A stretch of 64,000 bases of DNA from Ampullaceana balthica (GCA_944989445.1 CALYLW010000061.1:744001-808000); one strand, 5' to 3'. Shown: positions 35,306-46,580, numbered from the stretch's first letter. Program-made: numbers and translations. The notes: a model not told the origin generated them from the sequence alone.

Positions 35306-36334
35306 AGGTCCACTGTATATTCATGGGTCTTTAAGACAAGCCACCAAAGCAGTTTTTACCCCCCCCCCACATTGGCATGGGTGACGCGCATACTTCACAC
35401 CATATCCCGCAATTGTTTACGACCCTGCTTCAAACCTTATCACACACTATTGCTCCGATATATACATTACATAAATATATTGTTGAATAGATTGTATCAA
35501 GGGCAATCCATGATAAGAATACTTTCATTGCTTTGTCTAAGGGAAACATTGTATAATGATATTGTTTTCCTTTTTCCTAATGGTAAATAGGGGAGTTTGC
35601 CCCCATGCCATTGAAATAAAAGGTGCGATCCATGATCATAATGACCATGGAGACTTTTACGGGAAACTTTATCTCTTAGCTACAACCTTTTATCTTCTAA
35701 ATTCCATAATTATCTATAGCATTGTTTACGCCGGTATTCAGTGGGTATTTTCAAACTTGAGCTAATGATAGGGGGGCGGAAAGGTGTGAACATATGCACG
35801 TGATCATAACGTGATTGTTTCTTAGAGCTGTATGTATTTGAACAGACCCATATATGATAGGGTAAGGCTGTAAGTGTAACGTTAATATACTGATGTTACT
35901 AATGTAACAAATACAAGGACTGCGTGGATTGAAGTAGTTGATCTTGGTTTCTGTTTGGTGTCGGCTGAAAACCCAGCAAGAGAAAGAACAAAAATCGAAA
36001 TGATAGTTGCAAGGAGTCGATGGTCGTGTGGGACCTTTATGTCATGTTTCCTCACTGAAATTGACTGTTACTGCTGTTACTTGAGTTCGGACTTAAAGGA
36101 GTTGGAGCCATATGTTGAGTCCGCTACTGTCTTTGTAAGAAGTTGGAAATATGTGACCGTCCCACAACATTTACTCTGAATTCCTCATACACACCACACA
36201 CCTTACTCGACGCCACGTGCTTTAAACCACATCACACACCTTACTCCATAAACCACACCTTACTCCATGCCGCACACATCACCCCACACCAATTACAATA
36301 TAATAAAATACCCCATCATATTCTATGCCCTATG

Positions 36335-36529
36335 CCAACGGCGGCCAAACCGCGGCTCTGCTTTGTTCAAATTGCGGCTCAGTATACTATTTTTGAAAGA
36401 TATGTTACAAGGATTACTGGAAGATTTACAAGCCATGTTTAATGACCCATAGTGCATCAATGCTGCTCTCGACAATTGTTAAATATATTTTAAAATGACT
36501 CTCAGTTACTAAATGTCTGGCCATCCCTG
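36335..36529. mobile_element. Short hAT-like element related to the outer element at 40143-44783
   Basis: Left end CAACGGCGGCCAAACCGCGG matches CAACGATGGCCAAACTGCGG at 40143. Right end GTCTGGCCATCCCTG matches GTCTGGCAACCCCTG at 44783. Target duplication not clean. Confidence 0.65.
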
Positions 36530-36654
36530 CCTCTATGCATTAGCTAAGAATGTAACCTTTGACCTTTGACTCTAAGGAATGCCATTCAGCCAACCTACAT
36601 GTTGAAGAGATTTCATACTATACTTACTACAAGTACTTAGAACAACATTGGGTG

Positions 36655-37195
36655 CGTCCGGGGTATTCTCGGATTCCTAAGTACACCAGGGGTTCCCCTG
36701 TTTTGACAATCAGACCTCAACCAGGTGTATCGCACGAAATCGGCCAGAGAAAGATTTCCGACTTATGCCCTTCCTATCTTACTGAACTGTGTCGGTCTAC
36801 TCACCCACTCGTCAGCTACGCTTTTCTGCAGACACATGCATTCGCTCTGTTCCTAAGACACGCACTAAAACATTTGGCGAAAGGTCGCCCTCTTTTTGTG
36901 CAGCCAAACAATGGAATTCTCTACCATTACATGTCCGTACTATTCAAACAACCAAGTCCTTCAAGTCTGCACTTAAGACACATCTTTTCAAAAATTATTT
37001 TCCAAATTAATGAAACTACAATTCTTTTAATGATTAACGTAGCTTTTTGTGTTATGTACTGTAATTAATGTGGTTGTTATGGTATGCATGCTAATTTATG
37101 ACTTATACCTCTTATTACCTTCATCTAAAGCGCTGTTAGCCCAGTTCCTTACTGGGATACAGGGCTATATAAATTATCAATTAATAATAATAATT
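36655..37195 (+). pseudogene. Non-LTR retrotransposon 3' end (reverse-transcriptase C-terminus and 3' tail)
   Basis: SDLCPSYLTELC in one frame, then YSPTRQLRFSADT, TKTFGERSPSFCAAKQWNSL and FKSALKTHLFKNYF in another. This is the usual order at the end of CR1/L2-like LINE ORFs. A frameshift near 36800 separates them. The downstream segment AAAGCGCTGTTAGC...GGGCTATATAAAT ending in (TAA)-rich DNA is a typical LINE tail. The element is 5'-truncated and dead. Confidence 0.85.
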
Positions 37196-37327
37196 ATGAT
37201 TAAAGATCGACCACGACAAAACGATTCGCATGAAAAGGGATCCCATCAATATTGCCAGGATAAAAAAAAGCCCATGCAAAATAGGGCCTCATTAGAAAGA
37301 ACGTCAGATAATAAGGGAATTTTGTTT

Positions 37328-37752
37328 ACAAAACGGCCCCGGACAAAATGGCCCCGACTTAACGGCCCCGACAAAACGGCCCCGGACTAATAGATGGACT
37401 AAAAGTAAAATCTCCAATCAAAAATAAAATTCGTATTTTTACTCACCTATTAAGTGTCAGGTTTTGCTAATAATAAACAATAATAATAATATCACAATAG
37501 TGATTTTAATAGTCTTTACGCGAAATGGTACCAATCGCTGCTGTTTGTTGACAAAGAAACAATATAATAACATCACAAGATATAATTTTGCAATTCTACC
37601 ACTTTATTTAAGGGTGAAAAAGTTGACGAAAGCTTAAAATGAAAAATAAAAACAAGTTTTTGTTGAAAAATGTTAACAATTTGTCTGGGGTCGTTTTGAC
37701 CGGGGCCTTTATGTCGGGGCCGTTTTGTCCGGGGCCGTTTTGACGGGTCACC
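37328..37752. mobile_element. Second copy of the ACAAAACGGCCCCG element
   Basis: GACAAAACGGCCCCG-type motifs at the left and their complement (GGGGCCGTTTTGTC) at the right are repeated several times within each end. The interior is homologous to 31015-31366 in reverse orientation. Confidence 0.8.
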
Positions 37753-37960
37753 ATTTAGAAGTTAGTTTAGCTGACCCCGTTCACCCATCAAGCACTTCAT
37801 TCTTCTGGGGAAGTGGAGGGCTGTTTTGTCGGTTCTTAACTTTAGGGGCCCATACGTCTTGGGTGAAACTGCATGTTTTTTTGTCTCTTCCCCAAGTGGT
37901 CTGGGAAAATTACATGCCGCAATGCTCTGAGACGCATTCATTGAAAACATTTACCAAAGT

Positions 37961-38404
37961 GTCAGTGCATGTAAAACGGGGTCTACGAATTGCTGTATGT
38001 GTCAGTGCATGTAAAACGGGGTCTACGAATTGCTGTATGTGTCAGTGCATGTAAAACGGGATCTACGAATTGCTGTATGTGTCAGTGCATGTAAAACGGG
38101 GTCTACGAATTGCTGTATGTGTCAGTGCATGTAAAACGGGGTCTACGAATTGCTGTATGTGTCAGTGCATGTAAAACGGGGTCTACGAATTGCTGTATGT
38201 GTCAGTGCATGTAAAACGGGGTCTACGAATTGCTGTATGTGTCAGTGCATGTAAAACGGGGTCTACGAATTGCTGTATGTGTCAGTGCATGTAAAACGGG
38301 GTCTACGAATTGCTGTATGTGTCAGTGCATGTAAAAAGGGGGTCTACGAATTGCTGTATGTGTCTGTGCATGTAAAAAGGGGGTCTACGAATTGCTTTAT
38401 GTGT
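37961..38404. repeat. 40-bp near-perfect tandem repeat, 11 copies
   Basis: Unit GTCAGTGCATGTAAAACGGG plus GTCTACGAATTGCTGTATGT. The first nine or so copies are almost identical; only the last two carry AAAAAGGGGG. Confidence 0.97.
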
Positions 38405-38699
38405 TAGGGTACAAAAATATGTTTCTAATAGCTGGTGCTTTTGTTGGTAAAATTAAAAATTTCGTCTGTACATTGCTAAGTCAGGGCACTTAAATTTTGT
38501 GTTAGAACCCATGATATTATTGTACACCGCAGACTGTTAACGTTAGGTATATGTCGGCAATGCGTATGTCTGCCGGCGCCTTGTAAAACTAATACTTCAA
38601 ATTTTTGTTTTACTGTATGTTACTTTTAAGAATAGACTTCTGTCTTGGAATGTTGAGTCATAGCCAAGCTTAAGATAATATGCAAAACTTTATATCGAT

Positions 38700-38885
38700 A
38701 ATCGTCTGAGTATGTCCTGTGTTAGTCCTCTGAGTATGTCCTGTGTTAGTCCACTGAGTATGTCCTGTATAAGTCCTCTGAGTATGTCCTGTGTTAGTCC
38801 ACTGAATATGTCCCGTATTAGTCCTCTGAGTATGTCATGTGTTAGTCCACTGAATATGTCCCGTGTTAGTCCACTGAGTGTGTGA
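38700..38885. repeat. 24-bp tandem repeat, block 1
   Basis: Unit TGAGTATGTCCTGTGTTAGT plus CCTC/CCAC, 7-8 copies. Confidence 0.92.
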
Positions 38886-38934
38886 AGTATGTTCCGGGTC
38901 AATCCACTATGTCCTGGTAAATCGTCGGAGTATG

Positions 38935-39225
38935 CCCCGGGTTAATCCTTTGAATATGTCCGGTTAATCCTTTGAATATGTCCTGTGTTAATCCTCTGAG
39001 TATGTCCTGTGTTAATCCTCTGAGTATGTCCTGTGTTAATCATCTGAGTATGTCCTGTGTTAATCATCTGATTAAGTCCTATGTTAATCCTTTGAATACG
39101 TCCTATGTTAATCCTCTGAGTATGTCCTGTGTTAATTCTATGAGTAAGTCCAATGTTAATCCTCTGAGTATGTCCTGTGTTAATCCTTTGAGTAAGTCCT
39201 GTGTTAATCCTCAGATTATGTACTG
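38935..39225. repeat. 24-bp tandem repeat, block 2
   Basis: Same family as block 1 but with TTAAT in place of TTAGT, about 11-12 copies. Separated from block 1 by about 50 bp of degenerate units. Confidence 0.92.
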
Positions 39226-39540
39226 TGAACTGTGGCCATAATGGTCATAACAGAATTCAACTGTATATTGTAGGCCGTGGAGATCAGACGATCTCAAAAT
39301 TCATTAATCCTATGCGGTATAGATAGAGCAACTCTGTGGATGGCCAGGTGAATGGGACTGGATAGAGCCTTGGATAAATATTTATAAGAGAAGATAACTA
39401 TGGATTCTAACGCAGAGATGACGTTATGACATTGACGCATCGAAATCTCCCGTGAACCTACTAGTGGTATCAAAACATGCGATATATCCAAGTACCAGCT
39501 CCTTTCACCCACACTCACTCTGACTCACAAAAAAAAACAT

Positions 39541-39765
39541 CCACACGCACCAACAGCCACACGCACCAACAGTTTGCACATACCAACAGCCAAACATACC
39601 AACAGCCAAACATACCAACATCCGCACACACCAACAACCACACGCACCAATAGCTTGCACATACCAACAGCCAAACATACCAACAGCCAAACATACCAAC
39701 ATCCGCACACACCAACAGCCACACGCACCAATAGCTTGCACATACCAACAACCGCACCCACAGAA
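39541..39765. repeat. CCAACA-type minisatellite with an 81-bp higher-order period
   Basis: Short units such as ACCAACAGCCAAACAT are grouped in 81-bp blocks. The marker AGYTTGCACATACCAAC recurs at 39571, 39652 and 39733. Confidence 0.9.
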
Positions 39766-39997
39766 AGCCGCACAAATGATAATAATTTTCAAATAAACAA
39801 TTATTCTTAGCACATAAATGGTATCAGTACTTGTAATTATTGCATCCCCCACTTCCCAAAGCGTGTGAACGGATGTGTTATGGTCCAGCACGAACTCAAT
39901 TGTTGACAAATATGTTTTGATCCCAAGAGATAACGGCTCAGTGGAGTACCATCAAAGTTGTTGACGATGTTTTAGAAATACGTTTTCGAACAGAAGG

Positions 39998-40102
<105 letters not shown>

Positions 40103-40899
40103 ATTAGATAGCGGATTGCGGATTTAGATTGTGGATCTAGATCAACGATGGCCAAACTGCGGCACGCGAGCCGCATGCGGCTCTACTGTGTTCACATTGC
40201 GGCTCACGAAAAAATAGTGAAATTACAACTTTTTGAAATATAGATCAATAACAAATGAAATAAATCTTGACCAAAATAAAGTTTTGAAAATAATTTTGCC
40301 TTGATTTAAAATTTAAAAGTTGAAGTGAGCGATTGGTTTCTGATTGATTGGGCATGTACATGGGCGTCGGCTAAGGGGGTGGGGGGAAATGGGGGCATTC
40401 CCCCCCCCCTACATTTTAGAAAAATGTCATAAAAATGTCATAAAGTTGTTCCACAAAAACTGATCTAAATTTCCTGAAAGTTTATTACATTGAAGACGGT
40501 GTTCATATATCAAATATAAAAAAGAATTATATCTGCAAGTACTTTGTATAACTGATTACATTACTGATTGTTGTAAATAAGCCAGTTGTTTAACAATTTC
40601 TGATATCCATCTTTGGTAATCCTGCAGTTTCTACACGTATATTATTTCACCGCTAAATTTAATTTTCTCGTGAGAACTTACATTTTTAATTTATTAAATG
40701 GATTAATATGTGCTGTACAGAGGCGTAACTAGGTTTTTGGCGCCCTTGGCTAATTTATTTTTGGCACCCTCAATAAATTGACAAGTTTCAGCTTTGCGAA
40801 TTTTTCATTTATTAGAAAAAATAATTGAATTTCTCTTATTTTATTTATGACAATAATTACGTAGTCTGACAGTGACAGTCATACAACGTGAATATAAAA

Positions 40900-41552
40900 A
40901 TTTTCAGGAATATTTCGTGTTTATCATACAAGGATAAGTTACTTGGGCTTTTGACCCCCCCCCCAAAAAAAAAGTGGGCGCCATAGGCGCCCTACAACCT
41001 CAATTTAAAATTACTTTGTGTACATTTAAGTTAGTTTAATACTACGTAGCTATTATACAAGGACAAGTTTGTTGGGCTTTTGAAAAAAGTGGGCGCCATA
41101 GGCGCCCTAAATTAAAAGGGCGCCGTAGTAAAACCTATATAATATACATACTTAACATTTTAGGAATATTTCGTATTTATCATACAAGGATAAGTTACTT
41201 GTGCTTTTAACATAAAAAATAAAATTATAAAAAAAAACTATTATAAAATACTTTGTGTACATTTAAGAAATTTTAATATTACGTATTTATCATACAAGGA
41301 CAAGTTAGTTGGGCTTTTGAAAAAGGTGGGCGCCGTAGGCGCCCATAAAAAAGGGGGCGCCGCAGGCGCCACGGAGCCGCAGCACAAAGTAGTATATATT
41401 ATATATTTACGCTCATTTTTCACTGCCGCCTAACGTTGAGGGAAATCACTCTGCTTTTTTTAAATTTTGCGTTGTAGGCAGTGCTGATTGACGCAAATAG
41501 TTATTTTTTGGTGCAGTAATTTGGTGCGCCACGGCGCCGCAGCACAAACTAG
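40900..41552 (+). mobile_element. Helitron-like element, copy C, with internal repeats
   Basis: Several direct repeats of AATATTxCGTxTTTATCATAC followed by ACAAGGAxAAGTTxxTTGGGC and GTGGGCGCCxTAGGCGCCC hairpins. It ends GCAGCACAAACTAG followed by T, fitting the CTRR|T rule. The start is uncertain. Confidence 0.55.
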
Positions 41553-41699
41553 TTATACATAAAACAATAGTGACAATGTGTCATACTCATTATCTCATAC
41601 ATAACGATAGAAAATCACAATTAAAAGTAAATTTAAGTAACACTACACCGACTACAGCTCAGCACTTCCGTTAGCTGGCGTATTGGCGTGTTGCTAATA

Positions 41700-42220
41700 C
41701 AGTCGGACCTTTCTAAGTCGAACTCAAGGGGGGAAAATTCGACTTAAGGAGTTTTTGAGTTAAAGGGAAACTGGCGTAATAGGCACAGATTAATCAAAGA
41801 CAATGTTGATATGGAGAGGGAAGAGGGGGGGCAGCCATAGAGGCTATAGGGCTAGACAGGAGGGAGGGGCGGTGATTTTACATATGAAAGGAGCCAACTT
41901 GCTTTGACATACCGACACAAGCCAGTGAGAGGAGACACCTTCCCTCCCCTTCCCCACTTTACTCCCTTGACAGTGGGATGATTATATTAATGTTTTTCTT
42001 TTTTGTCAAAGCAAGTTGGCTTCCTTTCATATGAAACATAGACACCGCCTCTCTTCCCTGTCAAGCCTACTAGCCGGTATGGCTGTTCCCCCCACCTCTC
42101 AATATCTACATTGTCCTTGATTAATCGGTGCCCATAACGCCAGTTTCCCTAACTCAAAAACTCCGTAAGTTGAATTTTTCTTTCGGGTCCTTTTGAATTC
42201 GACTTAGAGATGTCCGACTC
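41700..42220. mobile_element. Long palindromic MITE with CAGTCGGACC ends and TA duplication
   Basis: Ends CAGTCGGACCTTTCTAAGTC and the complement, flanked by TA (41698-41699, 42221-42222). The two halves are complementary far inward (GGGAAACTGGCG...CGCCAGTTTCCC; AGCCAACTTGCTTTGAC and its complement), so one strand can fold over almost its whole 521 bp. Ends resemble pogo/mariner elements. Confidence 0.9.
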
Positions 42221-42889
42221 TATTTATTTAAATACAAAATTTAATTTAAAAATTATAGATTCAGGACGCCCTTTTGAGCTGGCGCCCTTGGCAACTGCCC
42301 CGATGCCAACCCGTTGTTACGCCACTGGTGCTGTATTTTAGCTATTACAGCGCTAATTTGTAAGTCTTATCAATTTATAAGGTTTTTTTCGGCCTTTATG
42401 TTATACTTGACTTGAATTTAATTGAAAATTGAACCTGTAGGGCAATGTCAGTTAAAAGAAAAGCAACCCGTATAAACAACGTTTTTGACTATAAATCCCT
42501 TATGGGGCCGTCCATAAAGTACGTCACGCTCCGAGGGGGTGGGGGTGGAGGGGGTGTAAGAAAGTGTGACACTTTGTGACAGGGTGGAGGGGGGGGGGTC
42601 AGGCCATGTGTGATGTCACACATTTACTTTTTCAATAATTTTTTTCTAATTTAGTATATTTTTTTAGTAGAATTTAAATAACTTTAAAAAAATTTTTCCA
42701 TAATTTCGATAAACAGAATTAGTTTTATTTCAAAATAGCATGAAATGCGTATCTCCTGAATGTGTTGTTCATAAATCTGAATTGGAAGCAGCAGGACTAA
42801 TATTACAAATATAAGGATCAGGTATGGTTTGACAATCATGTTCGCACCAGCCAATACTTCACTAAAATTGTTAAATATCAGGATGTGAA

Positions 42890-43350
42890 ATGTTGCGACA
42901 AAGCACGAAGCTCATATTTCAACGTTTTACCTTCAAAATTCTTCCGTCTCCAATCCCAATCAACCAAACAATTGATGGACTCAAAGCTTCAGAAAGAGCA
43001 GATGCAGATTCTCATAAATGTCCTTCCTTGATTGTAGCACAAACTCTCAAATTTGTTGCCATTATGCCAAGATCAACAAGAGTTTTCAAAGTACAACCAT
43101 ATGATTACCAGCTTATTTGATCGACTTTACAAAGTTGGTCACTTATATTTTGCCTCACAAACAATGATGTTGAAGAAACATACAGGACAACACAGAGCTC
43201 GGGCTCAGGAGAATGTGCCCACCCAAACTGTTCAAGAATCAACTGAGATAAAACGCATCCGTCCTTTGAGAATCGCTTCTAGAAGGCAAAGAGAACCTAT
43301 GGCAGTTATTGTGAGAAGAGAAAATGCACATACAGAGGCTGTTGAGTGAC
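42890..43350 (+). pseudogene. Coding-like stretch inside the long GGGGCCGTCC element, family unknown
   Basis: Two overlapping open frames: one ends with SHKCPSLIVAQTLKFVAIMP and RVFKVQPYDYQLI, the next continues with SLFDRLYKVGHLYFAS and a Lys/Arg/Gln-rich tail. Crossing from the first frame to the second near 43120 would give a continuous protein-like segment, so a frameshift is suspected. I do not recognise a domain. Its position between terminal repeats suggests a decayed transposon gene (inference). Confidence 0.35.
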
Positions 43351-43560
43351 TAGATGAGGACGAGTTGATCTGTCTGCAATTATCCTTCCAGGAAATGATG
43401 ATGGTGAAAGATTGATGCCAGTCGTAACTATGGATGAAAACTTCATTTCACCGTTGTAAGATGATGTCCAGTGAATATTTTTGAATTAAACATAATTCAT
43501 AGGACCATAATAAATATTCTACTCTTAAAGTCATTTTAATAATATGATAGTTCTTTTAAG

Positions 43561-43833
43561 TGGGGTTCCACGGGATTTCGGCTCCAACTCCGGAAAATCC
43601 GGAATCGTGCTATTTTTTTCTAAAATCCGGCTCCGGCAGGTTTCACTTCATAAATCCGGCTGGGCGGTAGATTCCTAATTTATATATATATATATATTCA
43701 TACTGGCTCCGACAAATCAAGAATCCGTCCATTTTAAGAAATCTGATTTCGGCTCCAGCCGGATTTCACTTCATAAATCCGGTCAAATTCAGCTCCGGCC
43801 GGATTTAAAAATTTTGAATCCGGTACATCCCTA
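43561..43833. mobile_element. hAT MITE rich in CCGG motifs, duplication CTTTTAAG
   Basis: Ends TGGGGTTCCACGGGATTT and CCGGTACATCCCTA. CTTTTAAG is perfect on both sides (43553-43560, 43834-43841). Internal AATCCGG/CCGGATT repeats. Confidence 0.92.
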
Positions 43834-44409
43834 CTTTTAAGTGGAAATTTTATATTTTAATACAGTTTAATAGTGAAGTGTAATTTAAGTATTAAATTAA
43901 ATATTTTAATTAGGTGTTAATTAAAAAAAAATTTTGAGAGTGTGACGTACTTTAGGGCGTCCCGAGATTTGTGACAGTTTGCGACAGGGGTGGAGGGGGT
44001 CCAAAATGGTCAAAAATAGCGTGACATACTTTATGGACGGCCCCTATATATGAGACATGACTAAAAGTATTAATTATGTTCACTATAATATGCACCGCGT
44101 GAGAGACGCCTGAGACATCGAGGGCTGGAGTGAACCCCCAGTGACCCGTGAAGGTCAACAATAGCAGACGGCTACACATGCTACATAAAGATACATAGAG
44201 ATAAACTAAAAATTCATCAATTTAATTACGGTACATTCGATCGATCTGAAATTTTGATAAAATGCATTGTTAGGTGACACAAGTCTATGTGCAACATTTC
44301 AGCTCGATAGGATCACGGGAAGTGGGTAAAAAAATTACTTTTGTTTTTCCGTGACAAGACGGTGAAGTTAATATAAGGGATTTTTAAAAAAGCAAGCTTG
44401 CTGAGTTTA

Positions 44410-44600
44410 AGTCTGGAATGAGTCAACAGGAGACACTACTCTCAGCTTTTAGTTAAGAAGGTGATAATTCAACTGAGGCAGGTTATGACATCACTTGGAA
44501 TAGTGTTCGTGCTTAACAACCTTATTCTGATGGGGACTTCATTAACAAATATATCGAGGAAGTTATTTCAATATTAGATTTTAATAAAAAAAATCCCTGG
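44410..44600 (+). pseudogene. hAT transposase remnant
   Basis: The plus strand reads KSGMSQQETLLSAF, a stop, and shortly after YDITWNSVRA, a stop, then YSDGDFINKYIEEVIS. The pattern (K)PFSDGxFIKxCIxxV is characteristic of a Charlie/ZBED-like class of hAT transposases. Stops make it dead. It probably belongs to the outer element 40143-44783. Confidence 0.55.
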
Positions 44601-44799
44601 ACTCTGAAACATTAGATGCGAATAAAAAATAAAAAAAAATTTTAAAAATAAATCACAAAAGGAATTTTTTATAGCCGTTGGGGGTTTAACTTTGTCGTGA
44701 CACAAAATGCTTTATTGCGGCTCTCAAAAATGTGTTTTGTTTTTTAAAATGGCTCTTAGTTGCTACAGGTCTGGCAACCCCTGATCCAGATGGTGATCA

Positions 44800-44910
44800 T
44801 CTAGATAAATAATGGATCTAGATAGTGGATTCAGATAGTGGATTGAGATGGAAGATCGTTGATTTAGATAGTGCATCTAGATATTGGATCTAGATAGTGG
44901 ATCGACAACT
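44800..44910. repeat. Degenerate GGATCTAGATAGT tandem repeat
   Basis: TGGATCTAGATAGTGGATTC-type units. The same motif occurs at 40117-40142, on the other side of the nested insertion. Confidence 0.8.
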
Positions 44911-45467
44911 TGAAAAATGATTAATTTTTAGGTCTGGATATATTAAAGGAGAGACGTATTGTCATTGAGAGGGGAGGGGGGAGGAGACATTTTCATTAAA
45001 TATATGAACTTAAAAAGATTTCTAGAAACAACTCTACTCAAAGTACCTAATACTAATGCTTAAAAAAATAATAATAAAGAAAGCAACAACCAAAAAAATC
45101 TTTTTAAATTTGTCTGTTTATTATTTGACGTTTTTAACCTTTAACCCGATAACAGCGGCCTTATAAAAGCACCATGCATTGACATCCCTTGGCATTGCAC
45201 TTTGGACACTTAACAATGGAGGCCTAACGAAACATGGCCTTGAATGACCATGGGCTATTTGCTGTTTTTTTTTGTGTACTGTACTGTAAATCAAAAGACA
45301 CGTTTTTTTTAAAATGAAAAAAGCAGATAATGTCAATATCTGTTAGCTGAGCACGAAGTCTAAAATTGTGCGTGACATTGGTTTGATTTGTATCTTGGGG
45401 TACTGTAAGACCTTCAAACGTCAGGCACGTGGAATCCACCAGGGGCTTTGTCCTATAGGAGAATAAG

Positions 45468-45720
45468 CAGGGCCGTCTTAACGCATAAGCCCGTTGGGCA
45501 TTTGCCCGGGGGGCCCACGAGCATAAGGGCCCCATGCGAATATTTTGTAGGGTTTTAAAACCAATTTTAAAAAAATTAGTTTAGTGACAATAAAATAAAT
45601 AATGCATTATTTTTAATATTATCAAGCATTTTTTTTATACCTGTTAGCACTCTTTCTTTGCCCTGGGGCCCAACACTATTTCTTTGCCCGGGGGCCCAAA
45701 ATTGTGTAAAGACGGCTGTG
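45468..45720. mobile_element. hAT MITE with CAGGGCCGTCTTA ends, second copy
   Basis: Ends CAGGGCCGTCTTAACGCATA and GTAAAGACGGCTGTG, with the same CCCGGGGGCCC blocks as 25320-25505. Flanks AGAATAAG and GGGATAAG match at 6 of 8 positions. Confidence 0.88.
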
Positions 45721-45813
45721 GGGATAAGGGTGTGTGTTCCTCATTGATCCATTGACCATCTAGGGATCTATAAGGCAAGAATATTCATATAGTTATCTTC
45801 TCTTTTGATCGCT

Positions 45814-45960
45814 GTTCCCTCTAAGGTTCGTTGGCCCATGTATACAAAAATAAATAAAAATAAATACATTTTAAAAACAAAACCGCGTGCAAAGTTGCAC
45901 AGCGTCCATTTGTTTGTGCAAAATTGCACCACACACACACAAAGATATTATATTTATCAA
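45814..45960. mobile_element. Fragment related to the CAATGTTCCCT MITE
   Basis: TGTTCCCTCTAAGG followed by GCAAAGTTGCACA and GTGCAAAATTGCACxACACAC, as in 7812-7998 in reverse. One end only. Confidence 0.5.
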
Positions 45961-45999
45961 AATTTGCTGATAGATCAGATCCTTTGAAATTTAGTGCTA

Positions 46000-46580
46000 A
46001 ACCTGGCCATGATTGTGTATTGATCTGTCTCATGGACCAATCAGCCCTAGACTAGACTACCTGGCCATGATTGTGTATTGATCTGTCTCACGGACCAATC
46101 AGCCCTAGACTATAATACCTGGCCATGATTGTGTATTGATCTGTCTCACGGATCAATCAGCCATAGACTAGACTATCTGGCCATGATTGTGTATTGATCT
46201 GTCTCACGGATCAATCAGCCATAGACTAGACTATCTGGCCATGATTGTGTATTGATCTGTCTCACGGACCAATCAGCCCTAGACTATAATACCTGGCCAT
46301 GATTGTGTATTGATCTGTCTCACGGATCAATCAGCCATAGACTAGACTATCTGGCCATGATTGTGTATTGATCTGTCTCACGGACCAATCAGCCCTAGAC
46401 TATAATACCTGGCCATGATTGTGTATTGATCTGTCTCACGGATCAATCAGCCATAGACTAGACTATCTGGCCATGATTGTGTATTGATCTGTCTCACGGA
46501 TCAATCAGCCATAGACTAGACTATCTGGCCATGATTGTGTATTGATCTGTCTCACGGATCAATCAGCCCTAGACCAGACT
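46000..46580. repeat. 58-bp tandem repeat, about 10 copies, two alternating variants
   Basis: Unit CTGGCCATGATTGTGTATTG plus ATCTGTCTCACGGAYCAATC plus AGCCMTAGACTAKAMTAY. Variants with GACCAATCAGCCCTAG and with GATCAATCAGCCATAG follow one another in AB and ABB blocks. Confidence 0.96.

Larger units (their letters stand above)
40718..42326. mobile_element. hAT element with CAGAGGCGTAACTAGG end, duplication GTGCTGTA
   Basis: Ends CAGAGGCGTAACTAGG and GTTACGCCACTG. GTGCTGTA is perfect on both sides (40710-40717, 42327-42334). TTTTGGCGCCCTTGGC and GGCGCCCTTGGC lie near the two ends. It contains a Helitron-like element and a TA-flanked MITE. Confidence 0.92.
42504..44044. mobile_element. GGGGCCGTCC-ended element, long copy 4 (3-bp duplication TAT)
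   Basis: 1,541 bp. Ends GGGGCCGTCCATAAAGTACG and TACTTTATGGACGGCCCC; TAT on both sides. Removing the element plus one TAT restores CCCTTATATATGAG, exactly as in the uninterrupted copy at 57835. It contains a coding-like stretch (42890-43350) and a hAT MITE. Confidence 0.92.
42493..44383. mobile_element. AAATCCCTTAT-ended element, copy X1, split by another insertion
   Basis: Left end AAATCCCTTAT and right end ATATAAGGGATTT are inverted. The interior (ATTACGGTACATTCGATCGA, GGATCACGGGAAGTGGGT) matches 60952-61385. The element is interrupted at 42503 by the 42504-44044 element. Confidence 0.75.
40143..44783 (+). mobile_element. Degenerate hAT-like element containing a nest of other elements
   Basis: Ends CAACGATGGCCAAACTGCGG and the complement of CAGGGGTTGCCAGACCTG. 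Flanks ATCTAGAT (40135-40142) and ATCCAGAT (44784-44791) match at 7 of 8 positions. Transposase remnants lie near the right end (44410-44600). The 4.6 kb is mostly later insertions: 40718-42326 and 42493-44383 with their own contents. Confidence 0.65.

Noticed and set aside
34964..35590. 208-codon plus-strand frame
   Set aside because: The core is the 19-bp AGTACATTACCACGTCTAC repeat; flanks look non-coding.
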